Positions 53,006 through 64,000 of a DNA stretch of 64,000 nucleotides are shown here, piece by piece (positions within the stretch are counted from its first letter, which is position 1; the number at the start of each line of letters is the position of its first letter). The DNA comes from Congeria kusceri (lineage: Eukaryota > Mollusca > Bivalvia > Myida > Dreissenidae): NCBI GenBank assembly GCA_027627225.1, contig CM051038.1:47020843-47084842 (forward strand). Direction: 5' to 3'. A model generated the notes under the pieces. The model saw nothing but the letters and a program-made list of their open reading frames with translations. It had not been told where the DNA came from and did not search any database. The position numbers and the translations under genes are program-made.

Positions 53006-54297
53006 GTATCGAGACGATTCGACCCTAGACTTTTCGGCCCCAATACTAATTGGAAAAACAGTACACAAATCCGCCCCTTTGACAATTCGGTCCCTAGACT
53101 TTTCGGCCCCGGTTTTGAATAATGCAGTCGTGTCAAATAAAAAAAGAAGAAATACAGTGAATAATTTATTTCTTAACGGTTTATTTCCTCGGTTTTGAAT
53201 GATGTAGTTATGTCAAATAAAAACATTTAAGAAATACAGTGAATAAGCAATTTGTTAACGGTTTATATCCATTAATAATAAAACTCATTTTGATATCTAT
53301 TTTATGCAATAAGGTTTATTAAGTTATAAACAGTAGAAAAAATAAAATGATAAATTGATTGATATTCGATGAAACTCGGTTAAGACATGTTTAATTTAAC
53401 AGCGTTAAAATTGTGGCAAAGATAAAAATATACACTTAATACCTATGTTTCCACAATTTCTATGCTGCCGTTGTTCACAAATATCGTGCAAAATGGCATG
53501 TTGTCTGCTCCTCACAACACAGTTACACACAACACACAAGTCTGACATTGTAAATAAACTCAAACTTTTTAATCAGAAAAAATAATGCAATAACTAGCTA
53601 ATTAAATTAGTCCTGATTTAATTGATACTTTTAAAATATGAACATCGAAGCTATATGCCATTATTATAATTTATATCATATATATTACCAGATTTTCAGA
53701 AGCTTCTTCAATTGCTTTATTTTAATTTATACTTTTAAAAACAGAAACTTCAATAAACATTATATTGTTTTTATCTATTGTACAAATTTGCATCCAGACC
53801 CACTTCCCTCGTTTAATCATAACATAACATAACATAATCTTTATTAGGCATTACACTGCATATTGCAAATTTATAGCCTATACATACAATATATTGGTGA
53901 GAAAGCAAAGACAATGTTCATGTATTTGGGAAGTACAACACTCATGTAAATGGTCAAAAATAGTATCAAAAACCAAGAAAATTAACCTCATTAATGTCAG
54001 TCTAGGCATTTAATACACGGATATAGTTAGTTATTGTATAAAATATTGACGTACAAAAGGAGAAATGTCAAAAAAATTGGTATAATAAATTATTAATGTC
54101 GGTAAACATTAAATACATGGGTAGCTTATTATTGTATAAAGTATGAACAAACAAAAAGAGAAATTTCAATAATTGATACAAAAATATTAATGTCAGTGTA
54201 CATTTAATACATAGATACTAATTATTGTGTAAAGTATAAACATACACAAGTGCAAACGTCAGAAATTGGTAAACATATGTTTAGTGTACAGTCGATC

Positions 54298-54636
54298 TCA
54301 ATTTAAGAGCAAAAATATATATTTCGATATATTGTTTAATACTTTCGGGGATTTTGATGTCATTAGGATTTCAAATTTGTTTAATGTTGGCCAGTGACAA
54401 TAATACGGTTTCAGACATTGTTGTCTAATTTCCTTATATAAGGGACATACTAATAAGAAATTAAATTCGCTTTCTATAACATTCATATTACAGTATATAC
54501 ATTTTCTATTTTCCATTGGAATATGTTCACGACGGCCTCTTTCTATGGCTAAGTTATTTGCTGAGAGTCTAAACTGTGTAAGAGCAACTCGAAATTTATT
54601 GTCATTAATGGATTTTAAATATTTTTCGGATACCAA
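54298..54636 (-). pseudogene. LINE ORF2 C-terminal region
   Basis: 112 codons with FRVALTQFRLSANNLAIERGR and a CxxC-x13-CP type knuckle, characteristic of the C-termini of non-LTR retrotransposon proteins. It belongs to the same element as the RT core upstream on the minus strand. Confidence 0.8.
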
Positions 54637-55417
54637 GTCATATTTAAAATGTCGATAAGCTGCTAGCCTACTTGAGTTATTTATATTCGGATACCAGGTA
54701 TGTCTGTATATATATATATAAGATGCGGTCTGATATTATTTTCAGGTCGTATTCGTTGGGTGTATCCGTATGCTGCTGTAACCATATTCTAGATAGTCAA
54801 ATGCGGTCTAGCAGTACTCTAATTTGATAAGCCCAGTTCTTACCGGCATATGTATTATTATTGTCTGCATCATTCTTAAGCAAGTTATATATACTTTTGG
54901 TTAATAAGGTATTACTTGGATTCATGATTTTTATCCAGTATTTAACTAATAGTAATTGACGTTTTACGTACATTGGGTATCTACCTAGTTCACCATAAAG
55001 GCCATCTAGGTTTGTAGATTTTCTGACTGTTACGACCTTTCTTAGAAATTTACAGTGGATAATTTCTATTTACCCTCGTGAAAGCCCAAACTTCAGCAGA
55101 ATAGTTTAATTTAGACCCGACTTAGCTGTCAAAAAGGCTACATTTTTCATTAATATTTAGTTCAAGTTGGTTAAAAACTGTAAAACGGTTATATAGTGCA
55201 AATTGTGAGTGTTGGGCGATATATTTTTGTGTACGATTTCAGTCACCGTTTTTGTATAAATTTACCCCTAAATATTTAAACGAATCTACGATATCTAGTA
55301 CCGTGTTATTAAACATAAAATTAATCTTTGTTTGTCTTCCCTTCTCAAAAATCATTATCTGGGTCTTTTTAGTATTTACATTAAGTTTCCATACGTTGCA
55401 ATAATTTGCTAGATCAT

Positions 55418-56098
55418 TTAGTGTAGCGATTGCAGCGCTCCTGGCGAGTGCGCAAATAAGACGGTGTCACCTACAAAAAGGAGTATAAATAATTGTGTAT
55501 TCTCAATAGTAAATAGATCATCAATATTATCATTAAAACTGGAAAGTATATCATTCACGAAAAATAAAAATAAAAGTGTTGAGCTTTGGTCGCCCTGTTT
55601 TGCGCCAATATTTGACTCGAATAGCTGGAAATAGTCACATTTTAGTCGGACGCACGCTTTGACCGAGTTATACATGCTCCGTACGGCATTGACGAATCTG
55701 GTACTTACATTCTCGTTCACAAGTTTTTGGAATATATAGGCTCTCTCTAATTTATCAAAACATTTTTCGAAATCAACGAAGGCATAGTATAGTTTCTTTC
55801 TTTGGCTGAGGGTTTTTAACATAATAGACTGTAATACGAATATGCAATCTACCGCAGATTTTCCTTTCTGAAAACCAAACTGGTTTGGGATAAGTTTGGT
55901 ATGTTTAATAGACCATTTTGTTAGACGATTTACTAGCACTGTTGAGTAGATTTTTGCTAAAATATTTATTAACGTGATTCCTCTATAATTGTTTGCATCT
56001 TCCACATTCCCTCCCTTAAATATAGGTACTATTATTCTCCCCCCCCCCCAGGATTGTGGATATTCGCCATTTTTATATAAACGGTTAAAAAATGTCAA
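55418..56098 (-). pseudogene. LINE reverse transcriptase core
   Basis: The longest intact stretch of the LINE, 226 codons covering RT motifs 0 to C. The catalytic tyrosine/alanine/aspartate motif reads FVGD, so the first catalytic aspartate of motif C is lost. The frame is lost shortly after. Confidence 0.88.
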
Positions 56099-57070
56099 TA
56101 TAAATGATGATAATTCGGGGATAGCGCTTATATATATTTCTGCGCAAATCTTACCGATACCACTACTTTTGTTATTATTTTGTGATCGGAAAGCGGCATT
56201 AATCTTCGTCTAAATCCGGGTCGTGAATTATGTGATTATTTTTGCCCGTGTTTCTTCCAGTGATGTTGTCCGTAGAGTACAATTTCTTAAAATGTTCATA
56301 AAGCGTCGATATGTTTAAATTGCTTGGATTATTATCTTTACGTGAGTATTATTTTTTAATCTTTTTCCAAAATTCTCGAGGTTTAGATTTGCGTAAATAG
56401 GCGAGATTTTTTTTTCTTAATTTTAACATGAAATTATTCTTAACGCGGCGCTTCGTACGTGAATATGCGTTTGTTGAATTAATAAATAATTGTCGGTTGT
56501 GATTATTTGTTCTATCTCGTAGAAATGCATTTCTGTGTTTATTAAATTCCGATCTAGCACGATAACATTCATTATTAAACCACTCTTTCTTATTAAAACT
56601 CGGCGTGTTTTTCGGTTTATTCAGGTCGTTTATGTGTCATTTGTTTGAGCGCAAGCTAATTATCTTACTATGATCACGGCCCAGGCAGTTTATTAACGAC
56701 ATAGTGTCAAGTGTGATTCTCAGTGCCTTGCACCACATATGGCAGGCATTGTACGTCTGGTCAATCAACTCGTGGCGTTGATATATTAAATCAACACCGC
56801 TTTGATAATTTTATAATGTTTATTAAAAAATAAAAACATCAATTGTATTCAACTATATAGACACAATTACACAAATACTTGAAATAAGACTTGAAAAAGA
56901 TTTTTAAAGAAAGAAAGTCCGAAAACAGAGACTTTAAACAATTACTATCAAAAAGAAGGGGCCGAACAGTCTTCTACAAAATATAAGTAGAAGCCGAAAA
57001 GTCAAGGGGCCTAATTATCGTGCAATTCGAGCAGGGACCGAAAAGTCTAGGGGTCGAACGGTCTTGAATC

Positions 57071-57466
57071 CCCTTAAATTAGGCCTTTAAGATAAGAAAG
57101 AGGAACATGAGTTCTACGTCATAATACCACAAGGAACATATGGACACATGTATATTATCATACAACAGCAACATAGGACAGTCCGTTAGAAAATACAGAA
57201 TCTTTGAGAAATACGAGTATATATAGAACGATATAAAACGTAATCGTTGTCCAATGAATGAACTATAATGATAATTACATTAGTGTGTGCACATGTGTAT
57301 CAGTCTTCATTGTTTTGTTGTTTAAATACCGATAAAGATAATAATACACTAATGGCTTTTTTATTATTATTGTTTAGTAGAATGTAGCCGTACGCCTAAA
57401 AGCGTCTGATTTACTTGGAGTAGGTGACTTGCAGGAATCCGGTAAAGAACACAAACAGTTACAAAA
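57071..57466. promoter_or_regulatory. PSMB3 upstream region
   Basis: AT-rich with no repeats recognised. It must hold the PSMB3 promoter, as the start codon lies at 57467. No TATA box or other element can be assigned with confidence. Confidence 0.35.
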
Positions 57467-57469
57467 ATG
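57467..57469 (+). CDS. PSMB3: PSMB3 exon 1 (start codon only)
   Basis: The ATG is directly followed by gtgagt; joining it to exon 2 (TCTATTATG) restores the conserved MSIMSYNG start. The ATG at 58466 inside exon 2 would give a protein lacking only three residues and is the weaker choice. Confidence 0.82.
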
Positions 57470-60400
57470 GTGAGTTTTACCTATGTCTCAGTTTAGCAGT
57501 ATACAATTCTACGTAATATAACATGTGTTCTAAATAATGATTTATTATCCAAGTGGGATGATGGCTTACTTCATTTGGAATTTCTAAGCTCTTTACTGGA
57601 CTCAATTCGGATACATTTATTCGGATGTGGCCAGTAAACTCTGTACTAAATCCATTAATTCAATTGTTAATTTAAGGATTTAGTAACAATAATGGAATAT
57701 TTGTATCTTAATAATAGCTAGCTCTATATAGTTAAATTGAGTTTTTTTTTTGTATTTAGCATGTTCACATAATTATTGGCCTAAAAATGTGTGCTTCTTT
57801 TAATTAAAAACGTGACGAGTATAGTCTATAATTATGAATCTGTCTGCAGCTGTTATTGCCAACTGGCAGATGCTGACAATTTATTTTCTACTTACACTAG
57901 TTCGAGACATTTCATGTTATGTGTACTGTCAAACAAAGCTGGCCATAAGGGTATATAATACATTTGGCATTTTCCCGATTAGTGGTTTAAAGGATCAATA
58001 GTACCATTACCAAAAAGTATTATATTTTTATTAGAGCATACACAAAAAGAGTCGGAGCATTCAATCACAGAAAAAATGCATTATTGGAAAACTTACATTT
58101 TTAAACAAAAAATAAAGACATAATTTATGCTTGTAATTATGTTTTGTAATTAAAAAGTTCAGCTAAAATGTTAACATGTTTCCAAATTTACACCTTGAAC
58201 TTTATTGAAGAAAAGTCAAGATTTATTGCAGTATTGCTTTGTTAGATCCTCTGCAGTATCTAATCTCTGTATATTCCCAGTGCCTCGTTAACAGTTTGGG
58301 AAAAGTAAAAACTCTGGGATCATTATTTTAAATGTGCTGCTCAAAAGGAGCAGGGGAAGGAGCCAGCAAAGGAGCAGGGTGCAGGACCCTACTATTTTCC
58401 TCTAGTTCATCTTTCTTTAATTATTAAATCTAACAGATTTCATTTAATTCTCATTTCAGTCTATTATGTCCTACAATGGTGCGGCTATAATGGCCATGAA
58501 AGGAAAAGAATGTGTTGCTATCGCTGCTGACAGGAGGTTTGGTATTCAGGCTCAGACGATCAGCACAGAATTCGACAAAATATTCCAGATGGGACCTAGA
58601 CTTTTTGTTGGACTGCCAGGATTGGCAACAGATGTACAGACAGTGTGAGTGGCAGTGGAGCCCTTGTTTATCTATGAATATTATAGAAATATGTATATAA
58701 AACATTATTTAACATGAATTTGCCTATATAATTTTAATATTGTTTTTACTTCACCAGTTGAAGTCTTTTTTTTTCACCTTTGGGGGAAAGGTGGCGGGGC
58801 CCTTCAGATGGGGGAATTTTACGGAAAAAGGGGAATTGTTTTTTAGAAAAGCAGGATTACATGTTTATATTCTGTAAACATTAATGAATTGTTTTGCTGC
58901 AAATTAGAACTAAGATTATGCACTAACTTGGTTTGATGAAAAATTGCTGGGATTGTTTACAAAAATTCTACTATTTTAGTCAATTTCTGTCCAAGTTTGG
59001 TAATTTTTTTTAAAATAAAGCATAAATTGTGAGGGGAACTTTAAGATAAATATAGGGGGAAAATATATACTTTTTAAGCAGGGTGACAGGGCCGAATTTC
59101 AGCCCCGAGTTCGGCCCCAAATTGGCCCTAACAAAACACTGGAAGTGTATATTTTCAATTGAATACAATAGTTCAGTCCATATTCAGCATATTAATGGGG
59201 TGGTAAAATCATATTTTCTGCTTATCCGTACAGTAATTATTTGGAAATATTTCACTCGTCCAAAAATCCTCTAAGACAATATCCTATGGTCTCACATTGT
59301 TTTCGTTGCATAAACACAGCCTTAATACATGTATACGTTTGATGTAATTTTACATATTATTTCAGTGCACAGAGATTGAAGTTCAGACTAAATCTTTACG
59401 AGCTGAAAGAGAACAGAAGGATCAAGCCTAAAACCTTCCTGAGCATGGTCTCCAACCTGCTTTACAGTAGAAGGTACATAAACATGTACTCATGGTATTG
59501 GATCTCATGTATGTGTGTTAAAAATAATCGAAATCATTGGTGTGTATGTTATTATACCAGATTTTAAAATTATAACACGATGGAAAAATTAGAATATGCA
59601 TGAGATGTGAAAATTTCTCCGTTAAAAGGGTGGCAATGTTTTTTAAGCCCCCGAAGGAGGGCATATTAAAATCAAATTGTCCGTCCGTCTGTGTGTCCTT
59701 CCGTTAATCCGTCCGACCGAGGTTCAAGTTTTTTTTTATAAAGTCCAATATCTTGAATACTATCAAAGGAAACTTGAAATACTTCTTTACTACCAATGTC
59801 TCCACTAGGGAAAGCAACCCCCATAACTCTGTTTTGTATTTTTTTTAGATTTATGCCCTTTTTTTTTCTTAGATATTTTGGTTAAAGTTTTTCATAAAGT
59901 CCAATATATTGAATACTACGAAAGGTATTTACTTGAAACTTAAAATACTTCTTTATATCAACATCTCTACCAGGGAAAGCAACCCCCATAACTCTGTTTT
60001 GTATTTTGACAGATGTATGCCCCTTTTTAATTAAAAAATTTTGGATAAAGTTTAAAGAAATAAGTTTACATTTTTCGTTCACTTTTATTTACAAATATTC
60101 ATTTTGGTGTCAAAGGTCACACTCACTGACAGTGTATATATTTGGGGGCATATGTCACCTGATAGTGACAACACTTGTTTTAATGCTTTACTTGTCTGTA
60201 CTTGACAAATGATGTTTGCTGCCTGTCCATACAGTAACTATATGTCAAATTTTGCCAACATTTCACTTGTGCAGACATGCTCTTGGACCAGATGGGCAAT
60301 TAGGACCATTGATTTTGCCCTCCCTGCTTTATCAAGACCCTTACCCCAGTCCTCAAATCTCAAGAAAGGGCCTTGCATATCCCCTGAGACTGCTGTCTTC

Positions 60401-61857
60401 TATTTTCCAGGTTTGGTCCCTACTTTGTTGAGCCAGTTGTAGCCGGTCTTGATCCCAAGACTAGCGAGCCTTTCATCGCCAGTCTCGATCTCATTGGGTG
60501 TCCCATGGTCACTGAGGACTTTGTGGTGTCCGGAACATGCAGCGAACAGATGTACGGAATGTGTGAAACACTCTACAAACCCAATCAGGTAATCTGAATT
60601 ATCATTATTGTCGAACTACCCGTTTATTATGGCGTATCTTGTATGAATTAAATGTATGTGCTTGTAAAGGCTATGTTTTGAATTGGAAAACAAAATCAGA
60701 CTTTCTAAGTTTGAGCTAACAAATACAATTATTAACTAGAATGGCAGAAATACCTGTAATTTTAAAATATTTTCCCCCAAAACGTAAGAAGTTCCTCAGT
60801 TTTTGATAAACAAACAAAACACTCAGGTAAAAATGTGAGAATATTATGTATATTGTCATGCCTATTTATATTAGTGAAAGCAGATAAAATAAAAATAGAA
60901 CAAAACCCATTGTACGAAGTGTTTTTCGAATTTTGATAAATCTGTATCTGGTATTAATGTAACAAAATACATTGATGACCTCATAATATTTTATTAAGTA
61001 ACACTTTTTTTCGTCATACTTTTAACATAGAAATAGTTATGTAAACATAGTTCTTTATAAAATGAAACAATACTATGTAAAAGCATAATACTTCTACGAC
61101 AGATAACACATTTTTTTTATTGAATATTTAATTTAATTAATACATAAGTTATTGAAAAAAAACAAAAACGGTAGGATCATATTGATACAAAGTGACACTG
61201 TGTTCAAAGCAAAATCAGGTTTTTTTTTCAGCCTAGGGGGAAAGGTGGCGGGGCCCTTCAGATGGGGAATTTTACAGCAAAAGGTTTTTTTTTTTAGAGA
61301 AGCATTATTAAATGTTTATATTCTCCTTTGTTATAAAACAATGAATTGTTTTGCTACTAATGATAACTGAGATTAACTTTCTTTCATGAAAAATTCTTGG
61401 GATTGTTTACGAAAACTCCTCTATCTTAGCCAATTTTTGTCTGATTTTGGTCTTTTTTTTTTCAAAATGAAGCTTACATTCTGAGGGGAATTTTAAGGTT
61501 ATTATAGGGGAAAAATATATACTTTTTTAGCAGGGGAATGGCGCTGAATTTCGGCCCCAAATTGGCCCTAAAAAAACACTGAAAATATTTACTAGTTACA
61601 CACTGCAGTATTTATTATCAAGTTCTTAAGAAATCTATTAATGGAAACAGTTCTTAATTAATATCAAATAATTAAATAATTCCAAATAAATGTATGTTAT
61701 TAGTATAGGCAAAATAATGGATATTCTTATATGCAATGGCTGTTTATGTAATCTTTCACTAGGAACCTGATGATCTGTTTGAGACGATATCCCAGTGCCT
61801 GCTGAACGCTGTAGACAGGGACGCAGTATCAGGATGGGGTGTTGTCGTCTATATCAT
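57467..61857 (+). CDS. PSMB3: Proteasome 20S core subunit beta-3, exons 1-5 (3' end outside)
   Basis: PSMB3 is a non-catalytic beta-ring subunit of the 20S proteasome. Five exons join in frame: 57467-57469 (the ATG alone), 58460-58644, 59366-59473, 60411-60588 and 61763-61857, giving 189 codons plus two bases. The protein begins [20 protein letters not shown] and contains [65 protein letters not shown] and [15 protein letters not shown], at every point close to animal beta-3. There is no cleaved propeptide and no active-site threonine, as usual for this subunit. The family length is 205, so roughly 16 codons (the EKDK...ARMD-like tail) remain and were not found up to 64000. Confidence 0.96.
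58320..58425. repeat. AGATCT-end MITE (family A), fragment in PSMB3 intron 1
   Basis: tgctgctcaaaaggagcagg and gcagggtgcaggaccctact with ctctagttcatctttct match both ends of family A with the middle deleted. It lies 35 bp from exon 2. Confidence 0.65.
58460..58644 (+). CDS. PSMB3: PSMB3 exon 2
   Basis: 185 nt; residues 2-63, from SIMSYNG to DVQT and part of V. Acceptor tcatttcag, donor gtgagt. Contains the [10 protein letters not shown] core strand. Confidence 0.96.
58764..59141 (+). mobile_element. CAGTG-end element (family C) in PSMB3 intron 2
   Basis: Starts tttttttttcacctttgggg, ends ttggccctaacaaaacactg; gaagt is on both sides (a 5-bp duplication). Confidence 0.8.
59366..59473 (+). CDS. 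PSMB3: PSMB3 exon 3
   Basis: 108 nt; [20 protein letters not shown] then [15 protein letters not shown]. Acceptor ttatttcag, donor gtacat. Confidence 0.96.
59639..60180. repeat. Tandem-core element (PSMB3 intron 3)
   Basis: Begins aagcccccgaaggagggcat, includes gtccgtccgtctgtgtgtcc, two imperfect ~150-bp units with agggaaagcaacccccataa and ctctgttttgtatttt, and ends ttgggggcatatgtcacctg with atagtgacaacacttg. Same class as the units at 20341 and 37440. Confidence 0.78.
60411..60588 (+). CDS. PSMB3: PSMB3 exon 4
   Basis: 178 nt; [20 protein letters not shown] to [13 protein letters not shown]. Acceptor tattttccag, donor gtaatc. Confidence 0.96.
61217..61581 (+). mobile_element. CAGTG-end element (family C) in PSMB3 intron 4
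   Basis: Starts caggttttttttttcagcct, includes gtggcggggcccttcagatg and ends ttggccctaaaaaaacactg. Confidence 0.8.
61763..61857 (+). CDS. PSMB3: PSMB3 exon 5
   Basis: 95 nt; [20 protein letters not shown] and [12 protein letters not shown] end it at donor gtacat (ATCAT|gtacat), where the phase fits the expected I-E-K-D continuation. Reading on instead gives an unconserved [10 protein letters not shown] and stop. Confidence 0.85.
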
Positions 61858-61925
61858 GTACATAACATGCGTTCGAAGACAAACCATTTGATACTTGTAA
61901 CTTATGAAATAATATATATATATAT

Positions 61926-62970
61926 GAGGCATGTCGTGGGAAAACCGGGCTTAATGCATGTGCATAAAGTGTCGTTCCAGATTAGCCTGTGCAGACTGCA
62001 CAGGCTAATCTGGGACGGCATATGGTATTATCTGTTTCAAGGAAGTCTCTTCCAGTGTTCTGCCGTGGATGCGGCCTTGCGCCATTGGCGCAAAAATGAT
62101 TTGTCCCCACCAAATTTTCGTAAACGGGTCTGTGGGCGCACACAATTTTTTTCCCTTTAACACTAATTCATTAACGCTCTATCGGCAGCGCTTGAGCAGT
62201 TCAGATACAGCAGTATCAATCGATAATTGTACATGCGGTCCACATGCTTAGCGTAAAAATCGCTTTTCAGCGACAAACTGCTCGACCACAGCCGCATTTC
62301 ATCAGACACATCAAAGCCTTTTGAAGTTTAATTAACCGACACCGTTGCTATGGGTGTTGCTAACGGCTTGCAGTTCTGGATGGCCAGCTAATTGATGACG
62401 TCACACTGTTCACTTTGTAGTTTTAACAGGTTTCATTATTAATGCCTTGTGTTTATAACGGATTGTATTGTTTGTTCAAATTGGAATTAATAATGCATGG
62501 TAATAAGGTATTTAAGAATGCAGTTTAACATTGCACGGGCAATGGTTTTCAACCGAAGTCCCGAGGGTAAACAACCCCAATCATTCATTGATCAACAGAA
62601 CGTTATGAATTAATTAAGAACAAAATATGATGTTTTAATCATTTTCTGAACAGAAAAGAAAAACAAACATGAATTAAAACAGCTAGTACGTACTTTTCAA
62701 AACAAAAATCTGCTTTGGGTATATTCATGAGGTGTAAAACTTTTTTTGTCTGTGTCCCTACATTTTTGTAATTTGTCCCCACTTTTTCCAGCCTAGGGCC
62801 CTTGTCCCCAATAGTCAAAATTCACGGCAGAACACTGCTCTTCTAAAAATAAATCCACTGTAGGCGGAAAGTGTCGTCCTGGATAAGCATTAACCTGTGC
62901 GGACTGCACCGGCTGATCCGGGATGACACTACGCAAATGCATTAAGCCCAGTTTTCCCACGATACGCCTC
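61926..62970. repeat. Palindromic MITE family P, copy 10, split by an insertion
   Basis: Left part 61926-62052 (gaggcatgtcgtgggaaaac ... ggaagtctcttc) and right part 62838-62970 (ctcttctaaaaataaatcca ... cgatacgcctc) restore a normal element when joined. The insertion at 62053-62837 duplicated CTCTTC. Confidence 0.85.
62053..62837. mobile_element. CAGTG-end element (family G), copy 2, inside a family P element
   Basis: Ends CAGTGTTCTGCCGTGGATGC and the complement of CAGTGTTCTGCCGTGAATTT. Target duplication CTCTTC at 62047-62052 and 62838-62843. The interior (cattaacgctctatcggcag, taattgatgacgtcacactg, gttttaacaggtttcat) is homologous to 43081-44192 although the ends differ. Confidence 0.82.
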
Positions 62971-63561
62971 CTATATGTCTATATCATGTATGTAAAATAG
63001 ACGTTTCCACTTATCAGCTTTAGCCAATACCTCCTTACTTTGTTGACATACTACACATTTAGGTCCCTTCATAGGGTTTTATGTAGAAGGGTTTTATGTA
63101 GAAAAATCGGTAGCCAAATAGAAATTTTTGTATGCAAATAGTGATTTTTGTAGCCATTTTGGCTAATATGGCAATTGGCATATTGAGCCCAGCATTTCAG
63201 TTGTATGCTGATTGCTCTAATGCTTTATCCACTGTATTCGAATATCACATGATTAATAGTCATCGTAATTTATTCTAAAGAAATAAAATTAGGGAAGATT
63301 GCATAATGTTATCGGCAAAAACTAAGAAGTTTAAAACCAAAACAGGGCTCTCTCAAGCTAAAAATTGTCTGTAGCCGTTTTTCTCATTTCTTTTGAATCT
63401 AACAAAACTTACTTGGTAATTCTTTCGGTTTGAGGAACAATTTGTAGCTAACATCAATGTTATTTTGCCAAATGGTTAAATGTCTAGCCATTGGATAATT
63501 TAACCTATGGCATCATGAGTCCTGCAACTTGCTTTCATGCATGTGTCAGAAAAAGCATTTA
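62971..63561. other. PSMB3 intron 5, nothing seen
   Basis: No exon or repeat boundaries recognised. A short local duplication (gggttttatgtagaa twice near 63077) is the only structure. Confidence 0.4.
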
Positions 63562-63920
63562 CAGTGTTTTTTTTTCATCTTTGGGGAAAAGGTGGCGGGG
63601 CACTTCAGATGGGGTATTTTACGGCAAAAGGGGAAAAGCATTAAAACATTTTTATATTCTACTTTGTTATTAAACATCAATCAATTATTATGCTACAAAT
63701 GATGACTTAGAATATGCACAAGCTTGGTTTGATAAAAAGTTCTGTGATTGTTTACGAAAATTCCTCTAAGTCAATTTTTGTCTGATTTTGGTCATATTTT
63801 TTTCAAAATAAAGGTTACATTCTGAGGGGAATTTTAAGGTAAATATAGGGGGAAATATATACTTTTTAGCAGGGGAATAGGGCCAAATTTCAGCCCCAAT
63901 TAGGCCCTAAAAAAACACTG
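63562..63920 (+). mobile_element. CAGTG-end element (family C), near window end
   Basis: Starts cagtgtttttttttcatctt, ends aggccctaaaaaaacactg; the interior matches the other family C copies. Confidence 0.82.
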
Positions 63921-64000
63921 ATTTGAGAACAGATAGAGAACATGTTTTCATCGCCATGTATGTTACATGTTACTAGAAATGTTCAGTATTCAGTAATGTT

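Larger units (their letters stand above)
53819..56680 (-). pseudogene. Non-LTR retrotransposon (LINE), 5'-truncated and dead
   Basis: The minus-strand remnant runs from about 56680 to a 3' end at 53819, where (ATGTT)n repeats follow an aataaa signal. In order: an endonuclease-RT linker (KKEWFNNECYRARSEF), RT fingers (WGGGRIIVPIFKGG, NNYRGITLINILAKIYS), palm motif A (VDFEKCFDKL), motif B (GAKQGDQSST), a damaged motif C (FVGDT where F/YADD is expected), and a C-terminal CxxC...CP knuckle (CIYCNMN...LLVCPLY). Stops and frameshifts separate these blocks. The endonuclease domain is missing. Clade not assigned. Confidence 0.88.
53006..57070. mobile_element. ~4.1-kb region bracketed by inverted repeats, containing a LINE
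   Basis: The left end gattcgaccctagactttt-cggcccc is complemented at the right by ccgaaaagtctaggggtcga. Internal re-iterations of cctagacttttcggcccc occur on both sides. The subterminal AT-rich stretches (gtcaaataaaaaaagaagaa and similar) lie inside. The simplest reading is a nonautonomous DNA element that received the LINE at 53819-56680. Confidence 0.6.

Noticed and set aside
61858..61893. PSMB3 ending with [10 protein letters not shown] and a stop in exon 5
   Set aside because: The residues after VVVYI do not match any beta-3 tail; a donor (gtacat) in the right phase lies exactly where conservation ends. The true last exon is presumably beyond 64000.

Overview
The window is AT-rich, intron-bearing animal DNA. 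Three conserved protein-coding genes are spread across 64 kb, and most of the rest is interspersed repeats, tandem arrays and small inverted-repeat transposons. Repeat types point to a mollusc, most likely a bivalve: elements with a tandem core resembling the bivalve 'pearl'/Helentron-derived repeats, tRNA-headed SINEs, and a very abundant ~260-bp doubly palindromic element. My impression that the palindromic element is common in dreissenid mussels comes from memory and was not tested. No bacterial operon, CRISPR or phage structure is present.

Layout. 1-9041: the 5' part of a minus-strand D-3-phosphoglycerate dehydrogenase gene (PHGDH; exons 1 and 2, the rest lies beyond the left edge), embedded in minisatellites and MITEs. 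9042-19073: AT-rich intergenic DNA with a 20-bp minisatellite, a possible plus-strand terminal exon next to a 55-bp minisatellite, hairpin elements and an array rich in TGACCTTGA. 19074-48622: a complete minus-strand CIR1 gene (corepressor interacting with RBPJ). I rebuilt it from ten exons that join in frame with GT-AG introns into 616 codons, in about 29.5 kb. 48623-57466: a repeat-dense block with three SINE types, a triple nested insertion, and a dead LINE lying between long inverted repeats. 57467-61857: plus-strand PSMB3 (proteasome beta-3), exons 1 to 5; the last ~16 codons lie beyond the right edge.

The three genes are ordinary housekeeping or regulatory genes (serine synthesis, Notch/RBPJ corepression and splicing, 20S proteasome) with no evident functional link. 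The more interesting content is the repeat biology: a TTAA-flanked element carrying a tRNA-like gene in three copies (one ends 12 bp from a CIR1 splice donor), several insertions that can be dated relative to each other by nesting, an 89-bp hAT-like MITE with perfect 8-bp target duplication in PHGDH intron 1, a minisatellite that changes strand internally, and arrays of nuclear-receptor-like half-sites.
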